A stretch of 64,000 nt of DNA from Clostridium sp. CAG:440 (GTDB lineage Bacteria > Bacillota > Clostridia > TANB77 > CAG-508). Location of the stretch: the NCBI GenBank assembly GCA_000437215.1, contig FR898645.1:15263-79262 (forward strand), read 5' to 3'. Position 1 is the stretch's first letter. Each line of letters opens with the position of its first letter. Position numbers and translations under genes: made by a program. This document shows positions 34,537 through 43,673 of the stretch, piece after piece. A model generated the notes under the pieces. That model saw only the letters and a list, made by a program, of their open reading frames with translations, made no database searches and was not told the DNA's origin.

Positions 34537-36226
34537 TTTTATCACCTCCAAAAGAGTCATACTTCCATTTCATAGAAATTTTTTCTTCTCTTTTCATTTT
34601 TTGTGGTGCAACATAACTTGGACGATATTCTCTTTTCCAAACAGGAGGTAGGAAATAACCATTTCCTTTTAAATTGCTTAAAGGAGCCAAAGGAGCGGTA
34701 AAAGATACTCCAAAAGATTTCAAACTACATAAAATAGAAATATATACAAATATACCAATGCCAATTCCTAAAAAGCCTGCCATATAGCCTAAAAGTATAA
34801 ATACAAATCTAAAATAACGTAAATGGAATCCAAAAGAGAAGTCTGGAATAGTAAATGATGCAATACCAGTTATGGCTACAATAATAATTAATATAGGGCT
34901 AACAATGCTTGCACTAACTGCAGCTTGCCCAAGAACCAAAGCACCAACTATACCAATTGTAGGACCAATAGGAGAAGGAACTCTAAGTCCTGCTTCACGT
35001 ATTAATTCAAAAGATATTTCCATTATTAAAATTTCTACAATTACTGGAAAAGGAACATTTTCACGAGAGGCTAAAATAGAAAATAATAATTCTGTTGGAA
35101 GAATTTCTTGGTGAAAGCTTGTTATTGCAATATAAATTCCAGGTAGCAATAAAGTAAGAAAAGCTCCTAAAAACCTGATTCCTCTTAAAAAATTAGAAAA
35201 ATTTACTTTTAAATTTGTATCTTCAGGTGAGGTCATAAAATCAATTAATGTTGCAGGTAAAATAAGTGCATATGGTGTTCCATTAACAATAACAATAATT
35301 CTTCCTTGAAGCATATATTTTGCACACTTATCTGGCCTTTCTGTGGACATCATTTCTGGTATTCCAAATTCATTAGAATCTGAAATTAGTTGCTCTAATT
35401 GACCAGCAGAAAGCAAAGAATCAATTGCAAGATTGTTAAGCCTATATTTAACTTCGGCAACTAAATCTAAATTGGTTATATTTTGCAAATAGCATACAGC
35501 ACATTTTGTTTTAGTAACCTTACCAACTTCTACATTTTCAATTATTAAATTTTCATTATTAACAATTCTTCTAAGTAAAGATGTGTTTGTTCTTAAATTT
35601 TCTACAAATGCTTCTTGAGATCCTTTTATAACAATTTCATTATTTGGGGAATCTATACTTCTTTGCTGAAAACCTTTTATATCAATATCAAATGCAATGT
35701 TTATAGTATCTACAAACAATCCACAATTTCCTGCATTAATATCAGAAAATAATTTTTCAAAATCTTCAACTTTTTCTACAGTATTTTGAGGAATAAGACA
35801 ATTAAATAAATACTCAACCATATCAAATTTTTTTACTTTTCTAACAGTTATATTATTTGTAACAGCTTCTGCTATAACTTTTGATTGATCTCCATTATAC
35901 AAGTTGTTTTTGTTTCTCATCATTAAAGGTTTTATAACAAAGTTATTCATAAGTTCAGAGTCAACCATTCCATCAATATAAAGTAAAAATGCCTTATATT
36001 GTTTATTTCTTGAATTTATTGTGAATTCTCTAATTAGAATATCACTATTAATTAAAGTGTTATATTTGGATTTTACGTATTCTAGGTTAACATCTAAACT
36101 TGGAAATATATTTGTTTTTTTGTTGTTATCATTATTTAAATCATTTTGAGATATGTTGTCTTTTTCTAAAATATCAAAATTATATTCAGTAGGTGGCATA
36201 TAAGTAAAAAAATCTTTAAAATTCAT
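34526..36226 (-). CDS. gerA: Germinant receptor A subunit
   Basis: The 566-residue protein has a soluble N-terminal domain (about residues 1-300) with the GerA-family patterns ILIREFTINSRNKQYKAFLLYIDGMVD and RPDKCAKYMLQGRIIVIVNG, followed by about five membrane helices (MMSTE through the Gly-rich helices). The C-terminal tail contains SYVAPQKMKREE. AGGAG precedes the ATG. It is first in the gerA-gerB-gerC operon, expressed in the forespore in other species. Confidence 0.94.
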   Translation of the reverse strand: MNFKDFFTYMPPTEYNFDILEKDNISQNDLNNDNNKKTNIFPSLDVNLEYVKSKYNTLINSDILIREFTINSRNKQYKAFLLYIDGMVDSELMNNFVIKPLMMRNKNNLYNGDQSKVIAEAVTNNITVRKVKKFDMVEYLFNCLIPQNTVEKVEDFEKLFSDINAGNCGLFVDTINIAFDIDIKGFQQRSIDSPNNEIVIKGSQEAFVENLRTNTSLLRRIVNNENLIIENVEVGKVTKTKCAVCYLQNITNLDLVAEVKYRLNNLAIDSLLSAGQLEQLISDSNEFGIPEMMSTERPDKCAKYMLQGRIIVIVNGTPYALILPATLIDFMTSPEDTNLKVNFSNFLRGIRFLGAFLTLLLPGIYIAITSFHQEILPTELLFSILASRENVPFPVIVEILIMEISFELIREAGLRVPSPIGPTIGIVGALVLGQAAVSASIVSPILIIIVAITGIASFTIPDFSFGFHLRYFRFVFILLGYMAGFLGIGIGIFVYISILCSLKSFGVSFTAPLAPLSNLKGNGYFLPPVWKREYRPSYVAPQKMKREEKISMKWKYDSFGGDKNGK

Positions 36227-36287
36227 AATTAATCTCCTAAATTTTTCTTGTTATGTGTTAAGTTAAATTTTTGTTAAAATTTAAAGC

Positions 36288-36396
36288 TATAATTATATAT
36301 TCTGTGAAGGGCAAGTGGGGACCGTTTTAGAAAATGTATGAGGTACGAATTACATTTTCTTATAATGGGGAGCCCTGGGAAGAATATATAATTATA
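36288..36396 (+). repeat. Structured ~107-nt element, copy 1
   Basis: The outer stem TATAATTATATATTCT/AGAATATATAATTATA is perfect. Inside, GGGC pairs with GCCC and AGAAAATGTA with TACATTTTCT, leaving conserved loops with AAGTGGGGACCGTTTT and TATAATGGGGA. The same sequence occurs in reverse orientation at 55001-55107 with about three differences between the outer stems. It occupies the gap between gerA and the transglutaminase gene. Confidence 0.85.
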
Positions 36397-36518
36397 AGCG
36401 TAAATAATAAATGTAAATTATAACAAATTTTTTAGTTAGTATTGGTAAATTTTCAAAAAAATATACTAGTTTTTAGTTTAAAAAAATGTTATAATAAAAC
36501 AGTAAAGGAGCAAAATTT

Positions 36519-37667
36519 ATGAAAGATAAATTTACAATGTTAATTATGACATTTATAGTTATTGCTATATTTGGTGTAATTGGAATGTTTGGAGTAATAA
36601 TTTATAATGAAATAAATGAAACAGATAAAAGTAATGCTTTAAGTGAGGTTGCAGAATTTAAAACAAGTAGTATAAACACAAATGATACAGTAGAAAAAAA
36701 CATTGAAACACCTAAAATTATAGAAAAAAATCCATTAGACGAACTTTCAAAAAATAACATAGAAAATTCCGAAAATGATGTAAACTATGATAATATAGTT
36801 GTTAATAAATACTTTTACAATCAATTAGAAAGTTATTCAAAAACAATATATAAAGCATTTGAAAGTAATAAAGAAAATATGAAAGAAGGAACATACAAAA
36901 TAAATTTAGGAACATCTTTTTCAAATATTTTATCTAAACAAAATGGCCAAGAAGAACTTGGAAAATACTATCAATCTGCAATTGAAGCATATACATATGA
37001 TAATCCAGATGTGTTTTATTTAAGCCCAAATAAAATGTATTTAAATATAGAAACAACAACAAAAGGGCAAAACAAAACTTATAATGTATATATAAATAAT
37101 GGAGAAGAAGCAAATTATTTAAATGAAGAATTTTCAAATAAACAAGATATAAATTTAGCACTTGAAAAAATTGAAGCAATTAGAAAGCAAATAATACATA
37201 ATAAAACAGGAAATGATTATGAAGATATAAAAATGGTACATGATTATTTAGTAGAAAATATAGAATATGATACATCATTGCAAGAAAAAAATATTTATAA
37301 TATATATGGAGCACTAATTAATGGAAAATGTGTATGTGAAGGGTATGCAAGGGCGTTTAAGTATTTACTAGATGGGCTAGGAATAGAGTCTACAATGGTA
37401 ATTGGAAAAGGTATAAATTCAAGCGGTCAGTCTGAAAATCATGCATGGAATTATGTGAAATTAGAAAATAATTGGTATGCAGTTGATTGCACATGGGATG
37501 ATCCAGTAATTATAGGTGGAGGCTATATAGGCAATAGTTCAAAATATAGATATTTCCTAAAAGGAAAAGAAGATATGGAAAAAGACCATACAACACTTGG
37601 CAATTTTACACAAGGTGGAAAAGAATTTGAATACCCAACATTAAATAACAAATCATATAAAAAATAA
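36519..37667 (+). CDS. Membrane-anchored transglutaminase-like cysteine protease
   Basis: The 382-residue protein has an N-terminal membrane helix (residues 7-29), a linker, and a transglutaminase-like domain from about residue 225. The triad is visible as Cys273 ([12 protein letters not shown]), His308 (SENHAWNYV) and Asp323 ([10 protein letters not shown]). Such proteins act as extracytoplasmic peptidases or crosslinkers. GGAG precedes the ATG. The dCMP deaminase gene follows 17 nt downstream, probably in one transcript. Confidence 0.88.
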   Translation: MKDKFTMLIMTFIVIAIFGVIGMFGVIIYNEINETDKSNALSEVAEFKTSSINTNDTVEKNIETPKIIEKNPLDELSKNNIENSENDVNYDNIVVNKYFYNQLESYSKTIYKAFESNKENMKEGTYKINLGTSFSNILSKQNGQEELGKYYQSAIEAYTYDNPDVFYLSPNKMYLNIETTTKGQNKTYNVYINNGEEANYLNEEFSNKQDINLALEKIEAIRKQIIHNKTGNDYEDIKMVHDYLVENIEYDTSLQEKNIYNIYGALINGKCVCEGYARAFKYLLDGLGIESTMVIGKGINSSGQSENHAWNYVKLENNWYAVDCTWDDPVIIGGGYIGNSSKYRYFLKGKEDMEKDHTTLGNFTQGGKEFEYPTLNNKSYKK

Positions 37668-37683
37668 TAAAGGAGGAATTATA

Positions 37684-38181
37684 ATGAACCAAAAAAGAAG
37701 TGATTATATTTCATGGGATGAATATTTTATGTCTATAGCAAAACTTTCAGCAATGAGAAGTAAAGACCCTTCAACACAAGTAGGAGCTTGTATTGTAAGT
37801 AATGATAATAGAATTTTGTCAATAGGTTATAATGGAGCACCAAATGGGTATAGTGATGAAAATTTTCCATGGGGAAGAGAGGGGAATAATTTAGAAACAA
37901 AATACCCATATGTATGTCATGCAGAATTAAATGCAATATTAAATTATAGAGGAAGCAAAAAGGATTTAGAAGATGCCAAAATATATGTTGACTTATTTCC
38001 ATGTAATGAATGCGCAAAAATTATTATACAATCTGGAATAAAAGAAGTAATTTATTTGTGTGACAAATATGCAAATTCAGAAAATAATATAGCATCAAGA
38101 AAATTATTTGACGAATGTGGTGTGAAATACAGTAAGATAAATTTAAAAGAAGAAAAGGAAATAAAAATAGAATTAAAATAA
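37684..38181 (+). CDS. Deoxycytidylate (dCMP) deaminase, ComEB family
   Basis: The 165-residue enzyme has the zinc site typical of the family: CHAELNAI (His ligand and catalytic Glu) and [10 protein letters not shown] (two Cys). The upstream [10 protein letters not shown] and GYNGAPNGY blocks bind the nucleotide. dCMP deaminase makes dUMP for thymidylate synthesis. GGAGG precedes the ATG. Confidence 0.93.
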   Translation: MNQKRSDYISWDEYFMSIAKLSAMRSKDPSTQVGACIVSNDNRILSIGYNGAPNGYSDENFPWGREGNNLETKYPYVCHAELNAILNYRGSKKDLEDAKIYVDLFPCNECAKIIIQSGIKEVIYLCDKYANSENNIASRKLFDECGVKYSKINLKEEKEIKIELK

Positions 38182-38185
38182 CTAA

Positions 38186-38217
38186 AAAAAGCTAGTAATT
38201 AAGGTTACTAGCTTTTT
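38186..38217. terminator. Bidirectional terminator
   Basis: AAAAAGCTAGTAA pairs perfectly with TTACTAGCTTTTT around a 6-nt loop. It ends the dCMP deaminase gene and, on the minus strand, rimI, whose stop lies inside it. Confidence 0.88.
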
Positions 38218-38654
38218 AAGTTTAATGTCATAATAATTGCATTATCAGTGTTATTATAGTATTTTTTTCTTATTCCTAATTCTTCAAATTTGAATTTTTT
38301 ATATAATAAAATGGCGTTTTTATTTTTTTCGTTAACTTCCAACGTTATTGTTAGAAGATTTTGTTTTTTTGCTTCTAAAATTAAATGTTTTAAAAGCATA
38401 GTTCCAATTCCTTTATTTCTATAGTCTTTTTTCACAACAATATTTGTTATATCTGCTTCATCTAAAATTTTTAATATTCCTGCAAATCCTAATATATTAT
38501 TATTTTTGTCTTTGGCAACAAAATATATGGAATTTGGATTTTGGAGCTCATTTTTTAAAATGTTGTAATTCCAAAAGTCATCAAAATCTTTTTCCAGATT
38601 AGAGCAAATGGATTCTAGGTCATTTAAATTCATATTATTAATTTGTATTTCCAT
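38208..38654 (-). CDS. rimI: Ribosomal-protein alanine acetyltransferase RimI
   Basis: The 148-residue GNAT enzyme has the acetyl-CoA motif KDYRNKGIGTMLLKHLI and the C-terminal RKKYYNNTDNAIIM pattern of RimI. It acetylates the N-terminus of a ribosomal protein (S18 in E. coli). Its start overlaps tsaB by 17 nt, with GGAGG 9 nt before the ATG. The tsaE-tsaB-rimI order is common in Firmicutes. Confidence 0.9.
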   Translation of the reverse strand: MEIQINNMNLNDLESICSNLEKDFDDFWNYNILKNELQNPNSIYFVAKDKNNNILGFAGILKILDEADITNIVVKKDYRNKGIGTMLLKHLILEAKKQNLLTITLEVNEKNKNAILLYKKFKFEELGIRKKYYNNTDNAIIMTLNLKS

Positions 38655-39336
38655 TTTGTTTTTCCTCCAATTGTCTTTGGGCTTGTGGCTTTTTTAGGTA
38701 TAAGGGAAGAAGCGGAAGTGTGCTATTATTTTCTAGTTTGTAAAGCCCTGCTAAAGCTAAAGAATATGAATTTATGTCATTTATAGAATCAGCTGCAAAT
38801 TTTATATTTTTAATATTTGAAGCAATTTTTTCTTTGTATGACATTATGCCATCTCCAACAAATGTTATTTGTTCAGTATATTTTTTTAGAGTATCTAACA
38901 TATTTGAAATAGTAGTTGCAGTTGGTTCTATTAATTCTTTATAATTGCCACTTTCTAATTTATATAAAGCATAGTAGCAGTTTTCGTTTTTAGCATCAAT
39001 TATACTGCAAATTAAACCTTGGGTATTTATATTGTAGGCAAGTGCTTCTAAAGAGGTAACACCAGTATATTTTAGGTTTAAACTATCTACAAATGCCATT
39101 GCAGTTGCAACACCTATACGAATTCCTGTAAAAGAGCCAGGACCTATGTCACAAACAATGTTATCAATATCAGATAATTTTAAATTTGCCTTTTCTAATA
39201 CTTCTTTAATTAATGGCATTAAACTTTCAGAGTGTGTTAAGCCATTGTTTAAATCTATTTTATTAATTAACGTCTTATTTTCCAATATACATACGCCACA
39301 AATTTTGCTAGATGTGTCTATTGCTAATGTTTTCAA
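38638..39336 (-). CDS. tsaB: tRNA t6A biosynthesis protein TsaB
   Basis: The 232-residue ASKHA-fold protein starts LAIDTSSKICGVCIL and has GPGSFTGIRIG, the TsaB hallmark. With TsaD and TsaE it makes N6-threonylcarbamoyladenosine at tRNA position 37. Downstream of tsaE by 2 nt, with AGGAGG upstream of the ATG. tsaD is not in this window. Confidence 0.95.
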   Translation of the reverse strand: MKTLAIDTSSKICGVCILENKTLINKIDLNNGLTHSESLMPLIKEVLEKANLKLSDIDNIVCDIGPGSFTGIRIGVATAMAFVDSLNLKYTGVTSLEALAYNINTQGLICSIIDAKNENCYYALYKLESGNYKELIEPTATTISNMLDTLKKYTEQITFVGDGIMSYKEKIASNIKNIKFAADSINDINSYSLALAGLYKLENNSTLPLLPLYLKKPQAQRQLEEKQNGNTN

Positions 39337-39338
39337 TT

Positions 39339-39797
39339 TTAATCCTCCTTAAAATAATTATCAAATTTATTTCCATAGATTTCTATATTTAATATTCTTA
39401 TATTTTCATTTTTATTGTCTTTTTCAAAAGAGATTTTGATATATTCTTTTGGAAGAATATCTTTAATTATTTCTCCCCATTCTATAATAGAAATACCTTT
39501 TTCAAAATATTCGTCTCCTCCAATTGCTAAAAATTCGTCTGTGTCTTCTAGTCTGTATACATCAAAATGGAATATGGGGCATGGACTTGCATTATATTCA
39601 TTAACTATAGTAAATGTTGGGCTTGATATCTCGTTTTCTAGATTAAAGTATGATAAAATTCCTTCGGTGAATTTTGTTTTTCCAGATCCAAGTTCTCCTG
39701 TAAGTATTATGATGTCTCCTTGTTTTAATTTACTAGCAAGCTTTTTGGCAAAACTTTTTGTTTCTTTTTCACTTTTAGTTATAAATTTATATTGCAT
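39339..39797 (-). CDS. tsaE: tRNA t6A biosynthesis ATPase TsaE
   Basis: The 152-residue protein has Walker A GELGSGKTKF, the SSPTFTIVNEY block and FHFDVYRLED, typical of TsaE. It is the ATPase of the t6A machinery. It is the first gene of tsaE-tsaB-rimI. The start follows a GGAAGG site. Confidence 0.95.
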   Translation of the reverse strand: MQYKFITKSEKETKSFAKKLASKLKQGDIIILTGELGSGKTKFTEGILSYFNLENEISSPTFTIVNEYNASPCPIFHFDVYRLEDTDEFLAIGGDEYFEKGISIIEWGEIIKDILPKEYIKISFEKDNKNENIRILNIEIYGNKFDNYFKED

Positions 39798-40006
39798 TAA
39801 CCTTCCTCTTTTCTTTGTTTGTTTTTTACTATTATAATATAAAGTGCTTGTTTATTCAATAGTTAGAAAATTTTTAAAATTTAAAATGTTTAATTATAAC
39901 AGTTTTTTTAAAATTTTGAAAATTTGTTATAAACAATTAAATATATATTTAATTGTGAGTTATAAAGAAAATTTCCTAAAAATTCATAAAAAATTAGCCA
40001 AAACCA

Positions 40007-40035
40007 TTGACAAATACAAAAAAACATAATAAAAT
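40007..40035 (+). promoter_or_regulatory. Promoter of infC-rpmI-rplT
   Basis: TTGACA at 40007-40012 and TAAAAT at 40030-40035 are 17 nt apart, about 160 nt upstream of infC. The rest of the 39798-40006 stretch is AT-rich and shows nothing else I can support. Confidence 0.75.
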
Positions 40036-40041
40036 AATAAC

Positions 40042-40190
40042 TGTTACAAGAAGAAACAAAAAGTTTCTCACCTTAACTTAAGGAAAAGGTTAAACATATT
40101 AAAATTAGTAGCAACTATTTTTATGTTTAATTGACTTGTAACAAAAGTCAATTTTTTTTATTGTAAAAAAACAATAAAAAAATAAATTTG
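40042..40190 (+). promoter_or_regulatory. infC leader with transcription attenuator
   Basis: The long leader holds an intrinsic terminator at 40129-40159 (AATTGACTT with AAGTCAATT, then eight T). Upstream, TTAAACATA (40090-40098) can pair with TATGTTTAA (40122-40130), touching the terminator's 5' side. A CCTTAACTTAAGG palindrome lies before that. Firmicutes infC operons are commonly controlled by an L20-responsive leader attenuator; whether this one binds L20 is an inference. Confidence 0.7.
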
Positions 40191-40202
40191 GAGGTGTTTT
40201 TT

Positions 40203-40718
40203 ATAAAACAGGAATTACCAATTAATGAACAAATAAGAGCAAAAGAAGTACAATTAATAGGAGAAAATGGAGAAAAACTAGGAGTACTTAGTTTAAATGA
40301 TGCTTTAGACAAAGCAGAAGAAAAAAAATTAGATTTAGTGCTTGTTGCACCAAATGGAAATCCACCAGTTTGTAAAATAATGAACTATGGAAAATACAAA
40401 TTTGAGCAAGCAAAAAAGGAAAAAGAAGCAAAGAAAAAGCAAAAAGTATTAGAAGTAAAAGAAATTAGAGTTACTCCAAACATTGAAGAACATGACTTTG
40501 GATTTAAATCTAAAAATGCAAGAAAATTTTTAGAAGATGGAAACAAAGTTAAAATAACAGTAAGATTTAGAGGAAGAGAAGTTAATAATTCAAAAGCAGG
40601 AGAACTTGTATTAAATAAATTTATAGAAAACTTAAGCGATGTTTCACAAGTTGAAAAAGCACCAAAGTTAGAAGGTAGAAACATGTTTACAATACTTGCT
40701 AAAAAATCAGATAAATAA
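40203..40718 (+). CDS. infC: Translation initiation factor IF-3, probable AUA start
   Basis: The 171-residue protein has the IF-3 start region KQELPINEQIRAKEVQLI and the C-domain KEIRVTPNIEEHDFGFKSKNARKFL. No ATG is available near the ribosome site GGAGG (40190-40194). The codon 8 nt later is ATA at 40203, which I take as the start. A rare start codon is a known autoregulatory trait of infC, because IF-3 rejects such starts. GTG at 40194 overlaps the ribosome site and is unlikely. IF-3 keeps ribosomal subunits apart and checks the initiator codon. Confidence 0.93.
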   Translation: MKQELPINEQIRAKEVQLIGENGEKLGVLSLNDALDKAEEKKLDLVLVAPNGNPPVCKIMNYGKYKFEQAKKEKEAKKKQKVLEVKEIRVTPNIEEHDFGFKSKNARKFLEDGNKVKITVRFRGREVNNSKAGELVLNKFIENLSDVSQVEKAPKLEGRNMFTILAKKSDK

Positions 40719-40762
40719 TCTGACAAATATAAAACAATCAATAATGAAAGGAGCGATGGCAC

Positions 40763-40966
40763 ATGCCAAAATTAAAAACAAACAAAGCAGCTAAAAAAAG
40801 ATATTCTTTAACAGCTACAGGAAAAGTAAAAAGAACAAAATCTAATAGAAGACATTTACTAGCAAATAAAACAAGAAGACAAAAGAAATCAGGAAAAGTT
40901 CAAGACGCATATGCAGATAAAACATGCGAAAATACAATTAAAAAATTATTACCATATGGTAACTAA
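40763..40966 (+). CDS. rpmI: Ribosomal protein bL35
   Basis: The 67-residue basic protein starts PKLKTNKAAKKRYSLTATGK and contains RRHLLANKTRRQKK, typical of L35. Second gene of infC-rpmI-rplT. GGAG precedes the ATG. Confidence 0.97.
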   Translation: MPKLKTNKAAKKRYSLTATGKVKRTKSNRRHLLANKTRRQKKSGKVQDAYADKTCENTIKKLLPYGN

Positions 40967-41002
40967 AAGAAAGAATAGAAAAAATAAGGAAGGTGAAAAT
41001 AA

Positions 41003-41353
41003 ATGGCAAGAGTAAAAACAGCAAGAACAACAAGAGCAAGACATAAAAAAATATTAAAAAGAGCAAAAGGATATTATGGGGCAAAACATTACAGATTTAG
41101 AAATGCTAACCAAGCAGTAATGAAATCTTTAAGATATGCTTATGTTGGAAGAAAAGATAAAAAAAGTAACTTTAGAAAATTATGGATAACAAGAATTAAT
41201 GCAGCAGCTAGAATGAATGGTTTAACATATAGCAAATTAATAGCTGGTCTAAAAAAAGCTAATGTTACAATAAATAGAAAAATGCTTGCAGAAATCGCTG
41301 TAACAGACGAAAAAGCATTTAAAGAAATTGCTGAAATAGCAAAAAAAGCATAG
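41003..41353 (+). CDS. rplT: Ribosomal protein bL20
   Basis: The 116-residue basic protein has the L20 pattern [32 protein letters not shown] and [17 protein letters not shown]. It binds 23S rRNA and in Firmicutes represses its own operon through the leader. AGGAAGG precedes the ATG. Confidence 0.97.
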   Translation: MARVKTARTTRARHKKILKRAKGYYGAKHYRFRNANQAVMKSLRYAYVGRKDKKSNFRKLWITRINAAARMNGLTYSKLIAGLKKANVTINRKMLAEIAVTDEKAFKEIAEIAKKA

Positions 41354-41357
41354 ATAT

Positions 41358-41396
41358 AAAAAATGATATAATCAAGCAAGATTATATCATTTTTTG
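41358..41396. terminator. Bidirectional terminator after rplT
   Basis: AAAAAATGATATAAT pairs with ATTATATCATTTTTT around an 8-nt loop. It ends infC-rpmI-rplT and, on the minus strand, the spoVA cluster. Confidence 0.88.
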
Positions 41397-41410
41397 TTTA
41401 TAAAATACAA

Positions 41411-41805
41411 TTACTGTTTTTTCATTTTTGGTTTTGAAATAAGAGAAGCTAAATAGCCGGAAGAAAACAGCAGCAGCAATACCGCCAGCAGAAGCCTTTA
41501 CTCCTCCAGTAAATGCTCCAATAATACCATTTTGCTGAACACCTTCAATGGCACCTTTTGCTAAGTTGTATCCAAAACCGGTAAGTGGTACAGTTGCACC
41601 AGAACCAGCAAAATCAACTAAATATTTATAAATACCAAGTCCACCTAAAATGCACCCTGTGGTTACAAATGCAACTAAAATTTTAGCTGGAGTTAGTTTG
41701 GTTTTATCAATTAAAATTTGACCTATAACACAAATAATACCGTCCAATAACAAAACATTTTATAAGTGCTGTTGGCTCAAAAACATTTGCCCAGTTTATG
41801 TTCAT
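41411..41805 (-). CDS. spoVAE: SpoVAE (SpoVAEB-type) membrane protein with two CGG +1 frameshifts
   Basis: The full protein is recovered only by two +1 shifts: 41805-41743 (21 codons), skip C at 41742, 41741-41460 (94 codons), skip C at 41459, 41458-41411. This gives 130 residues: FVIG joined to GIICVIGQILIDKTKLTP, then GYNLAKGAIEGV, and FF joined to GYLASLISKPKMKKQ. Each piece and both joins match SpoVAE. Without shifts translation would stop soon after each CGG. The gene ends just before the bidirectional terminator. SpoVA proteins move dipicolinic acid into the spore. GGTGA precedes the ATG. Confidence 0.88.
41457..41459 (-). promoter_or_regulatory. CGG +1 frameshift site 2 in spoVAE
   Basis: Minus-strand frame 0 is TTC TTC CGG CTA. 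Dropping the C gives TTC GGC TAT TTA, the FFGYL of SpoVAE, with a normal stop 15 codons on. Confidence 0.75.
41740..41742 (-). promoter_or_regulatory. CGG +1 frameshift site 1 in spoVAE
   Basis: Minus-strand frame 0 is ATT GGA CGG TAT TAT and stops 11 codons later. Dropping the C gives GGA GGT ATT ATT TGT, the conserved GGIIC of SpoVAE. Confidence 0.8.
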
Positions 41806-41836
41806 ATTAAATCACCTTTCTTCTAAAATATAAAAG

Positions 41837-42838
41837 TTAAATTTCAATGCTTATTGCATGTGCTATTCCAGGAATTGATTCTCCTTGTTGTGAACTTGTG
41901 GAGTTCATTAATGCACCTGTTGCAATTAATAAAACTTTTTTTAGCTTTTTTGCCTTTAATTGTTTGAAAAAATAACCAGAAAATACACTGCCACAACAAC
42001 CACAGCCACTTCCGCCACTATGAGTATCTTGTTTTTCTTTGTCAAATATTAAAACACCACAATCATTATAATTTGGTTTTATATTGTAACCTCTGGCTTT
42101 GGCAATATCTATTGCAATTTCTTTACCAACATGTCCTAAATCACCACTAATTATTGAATCATAATAGTTGGGACTTCTACCAGTATCTAAAAAATGAGTT
42201 ATTAATGTTTCACAAAATGCTGGAGCCATTGCAGCTCCCATATTATTGGCATCTTTTATTCCCATGTCTATAATTTTTCCTGGTGTTATATGGGTTATAT
42301 AAGGTCCCATTCCAGATTGAGTAATAATTGCAGCACCACTTCCAGTTACAGTCCATTGTGCTGTAGGTGTTCTTTGGTTTCCAAGTTCTAGTGGAAATCT
42401 AAATTGTTTTTCTGCACTACAAAAGTGACTAGAAGTAGCACATAAAACGTTTTTAGCAAAGCTTTCAACACAAATAGAACCAATACACATAGATTCAACA
42501 AAAGTTGAACAAGCGCCAAATACACCTAAAAAAGGAATATTAGCTTCTCTTAAACCAAAACTTGAAGATATACATTGGTTTAATAAATCACCTGCAATCA
42601 TTAAATCGATTTGATCTGAAGGAACACCAGATTTTGAAATAACTGTGTTTACAGTTTCTTTAATTATTTTACTTTCAGCTTTTTCCCAAGTTTTTTCTCC
42701 CCAAAATTCATCTTCTAAAGTTTGATCAAAATATTCTGCAAGAGGCCCTTGAGCTTCTTTTGGACCAACGATAGAGGCACAATCTAATATTGTAGGGGGA
42801 TTATCAAATTTTATAGTTTGTTTTCCTAATTTTTGCAA
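41837..42838 (-). CDS. spoVAD: Stage V sporulation protein AD
   Basis: The 333-residue thiolase-like protein has FGACSTFVESM, SGDLGHVGKEI and CGCCGSVFSGYF, typical of SpoVAD, which binds dipicolinic acid for uptake into the forespore. It lies between spoVAC and spoVAE in the usual order. AAGGAG precedes the ATG. No in-frame CGG is present and the gene is intact. Confidence 0.96.
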   Translation of the reverse strand: MQKLGKQTIKFDNPPTILDCASIVGPKEAQGPLAEYFDQTLEDEFWGEKTWEKAESKIIKETVNTVISKSGVPSDQIDLMIAGDLLNQCISSSFGLREANIPFLGVFGACSTFVESMCIGSICVESFAKNVLCATSSHFCSAEKQFRFPLELGNQRTPTAQWTVTGSGAAIITQSGMGPYITHITPGKIIDMGIKDANNMGAAMAPAFCETLITHFLDTGRSPNYYDSIISGDLGHVGKEIAIDIAKARGYNIKPNYNDCGVLIFDKEKQDTHSGGSGCGCCGSVFSGYFFKQLKAKKLKKVLLIATGALMNSTSSQQGESIPGIAHAISIEI

Positions 42839-42852
42839 AAAATCATCTCCTT

Positions 42853-43318
42853 TTATACAAGAGTAATACTTTGAGTATTAAAAATTAAATAAACTAGTCC
42901 AACCAAGATTGAAGTAGATATACCAAATACAAGTACAGGGCCTGCAACAGTAAACATCTTTCCACCAACTCCCATAACATAGCCTTCAGACTTATATTCC
43001 ATAGCCGGAGAAACAATTGAATTTGCAAAACCCGTAATTGGAATAAGCGAACCTGCGCCTGCAAATTTACCTATTTTATTAAAAACATTTAAGCCAGTTA
43101 AAAAAGCAGATATTCCAATTAAAATAATAGACACAATTGTTCCAGAAGTTTGCATATCAAACCCTTTTTGCGTACAAATATTTGCAATAATTTGCCCGAT
43201 TGTACATATTAAACCTCCGGGTCCAAAAAGCATTAAAACAATTTTTAATAATTGGAGAATTTGGAGATTTTTTATCTACATATTCTTGATAAGTTTGTTT
43301 TGTTTTTGTAGGATCCAT
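42853..43318 (-). CDS. spoVAC: SpoVAC with CGG +1 frameshift
   Basis: Residues 1-33 read from 43318 to 43220 (MDPTKTKQTYQEYVDKK..., ending NAFWT). The next triplet is CGG at 43219-43217. Skipping the C and reading from 43218 gives GGLICTIGQIIANICTQKGF and the rest of SpoVAC, 154 residues in total. Without the shift the frame ends 20 codons later. GGATGGTG precedes the ATG. The protein is an integral membrane component of the SpoVA dipicolinate channel (a mechanosensitive-like channel in Bacillus). Confidence 0.88.
43217..43219 (-). promoter_or_regulatory. CGG +1 frameshift site in spoVAC
   Basis: Minus-strand frame 0 is TGG ACC CGG AGG. Dropping one C gives ACC GGA GGT TTA, the conserved GGLICTIGQ of SpoVAC. 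A shift in the T-run just before it could also join the frames (FGPGG), so this site is slightly less certain. Confidence 0.7.
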
Positions 43319-43445
43319 TTTTTCACCATCCTTTTTAATAAAGTATAAAAATAACAAAAAAGTAAATATTAAATTAATAAAAAATTAATATGAAAACTAA
43401 ATATAAATTAATTTAATATTAAATTAGCGGAAAACTGAAATAAAT

Positions 43446-43673
43446 TTAATTATTTGTAGAATTTTTTCTATTCAAATCTAAAATAAAACCTAAATCTAAA
43501 TCTACAAAATACTCTGAAATTTTATTTCCATCAATTTTTGCTCTTTGTTCTAATATCTTCACAGAAGATAAATAATCAATAGTTTTAGAAGCTTCAGAAA
43601 TTGCCTTAACAATAGCATCTTTCCAAGAAACTTCAGAATTTCCAGTAATAATTAAGTGCTTTTCTATATCCAT
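43446..43673 (-). CDS. Dodecin-like flavin-binding protein
   Basis: The 75-residue protein has the dodecin pattern: HLIITGNSEVSWKDAIVKAI, SEASKTIDYLSSVKILEQRA and the C-terminal beta strand EYFVDLDLGFILD. Dodecins form 12-mers that store flavins. GGAGG precedes the ATG. It is a single gene between spoVAC and rsmB. Confidence 0.85.
   Translation of the reverse strand: MDIEKHLIITGNSEVSWKDAIVKAISEASKTIDYLSSVKILEQRAKIDGNKISEYFVDLDLGFILDLNRKNSTNN

Noticed and set aside
39844..40029. 61-residue ORF upstream of infC
   Set aside because: Low-complexity AT-rich sequence without ribosome site, overlapping the infC promoter; no recognised similarity.
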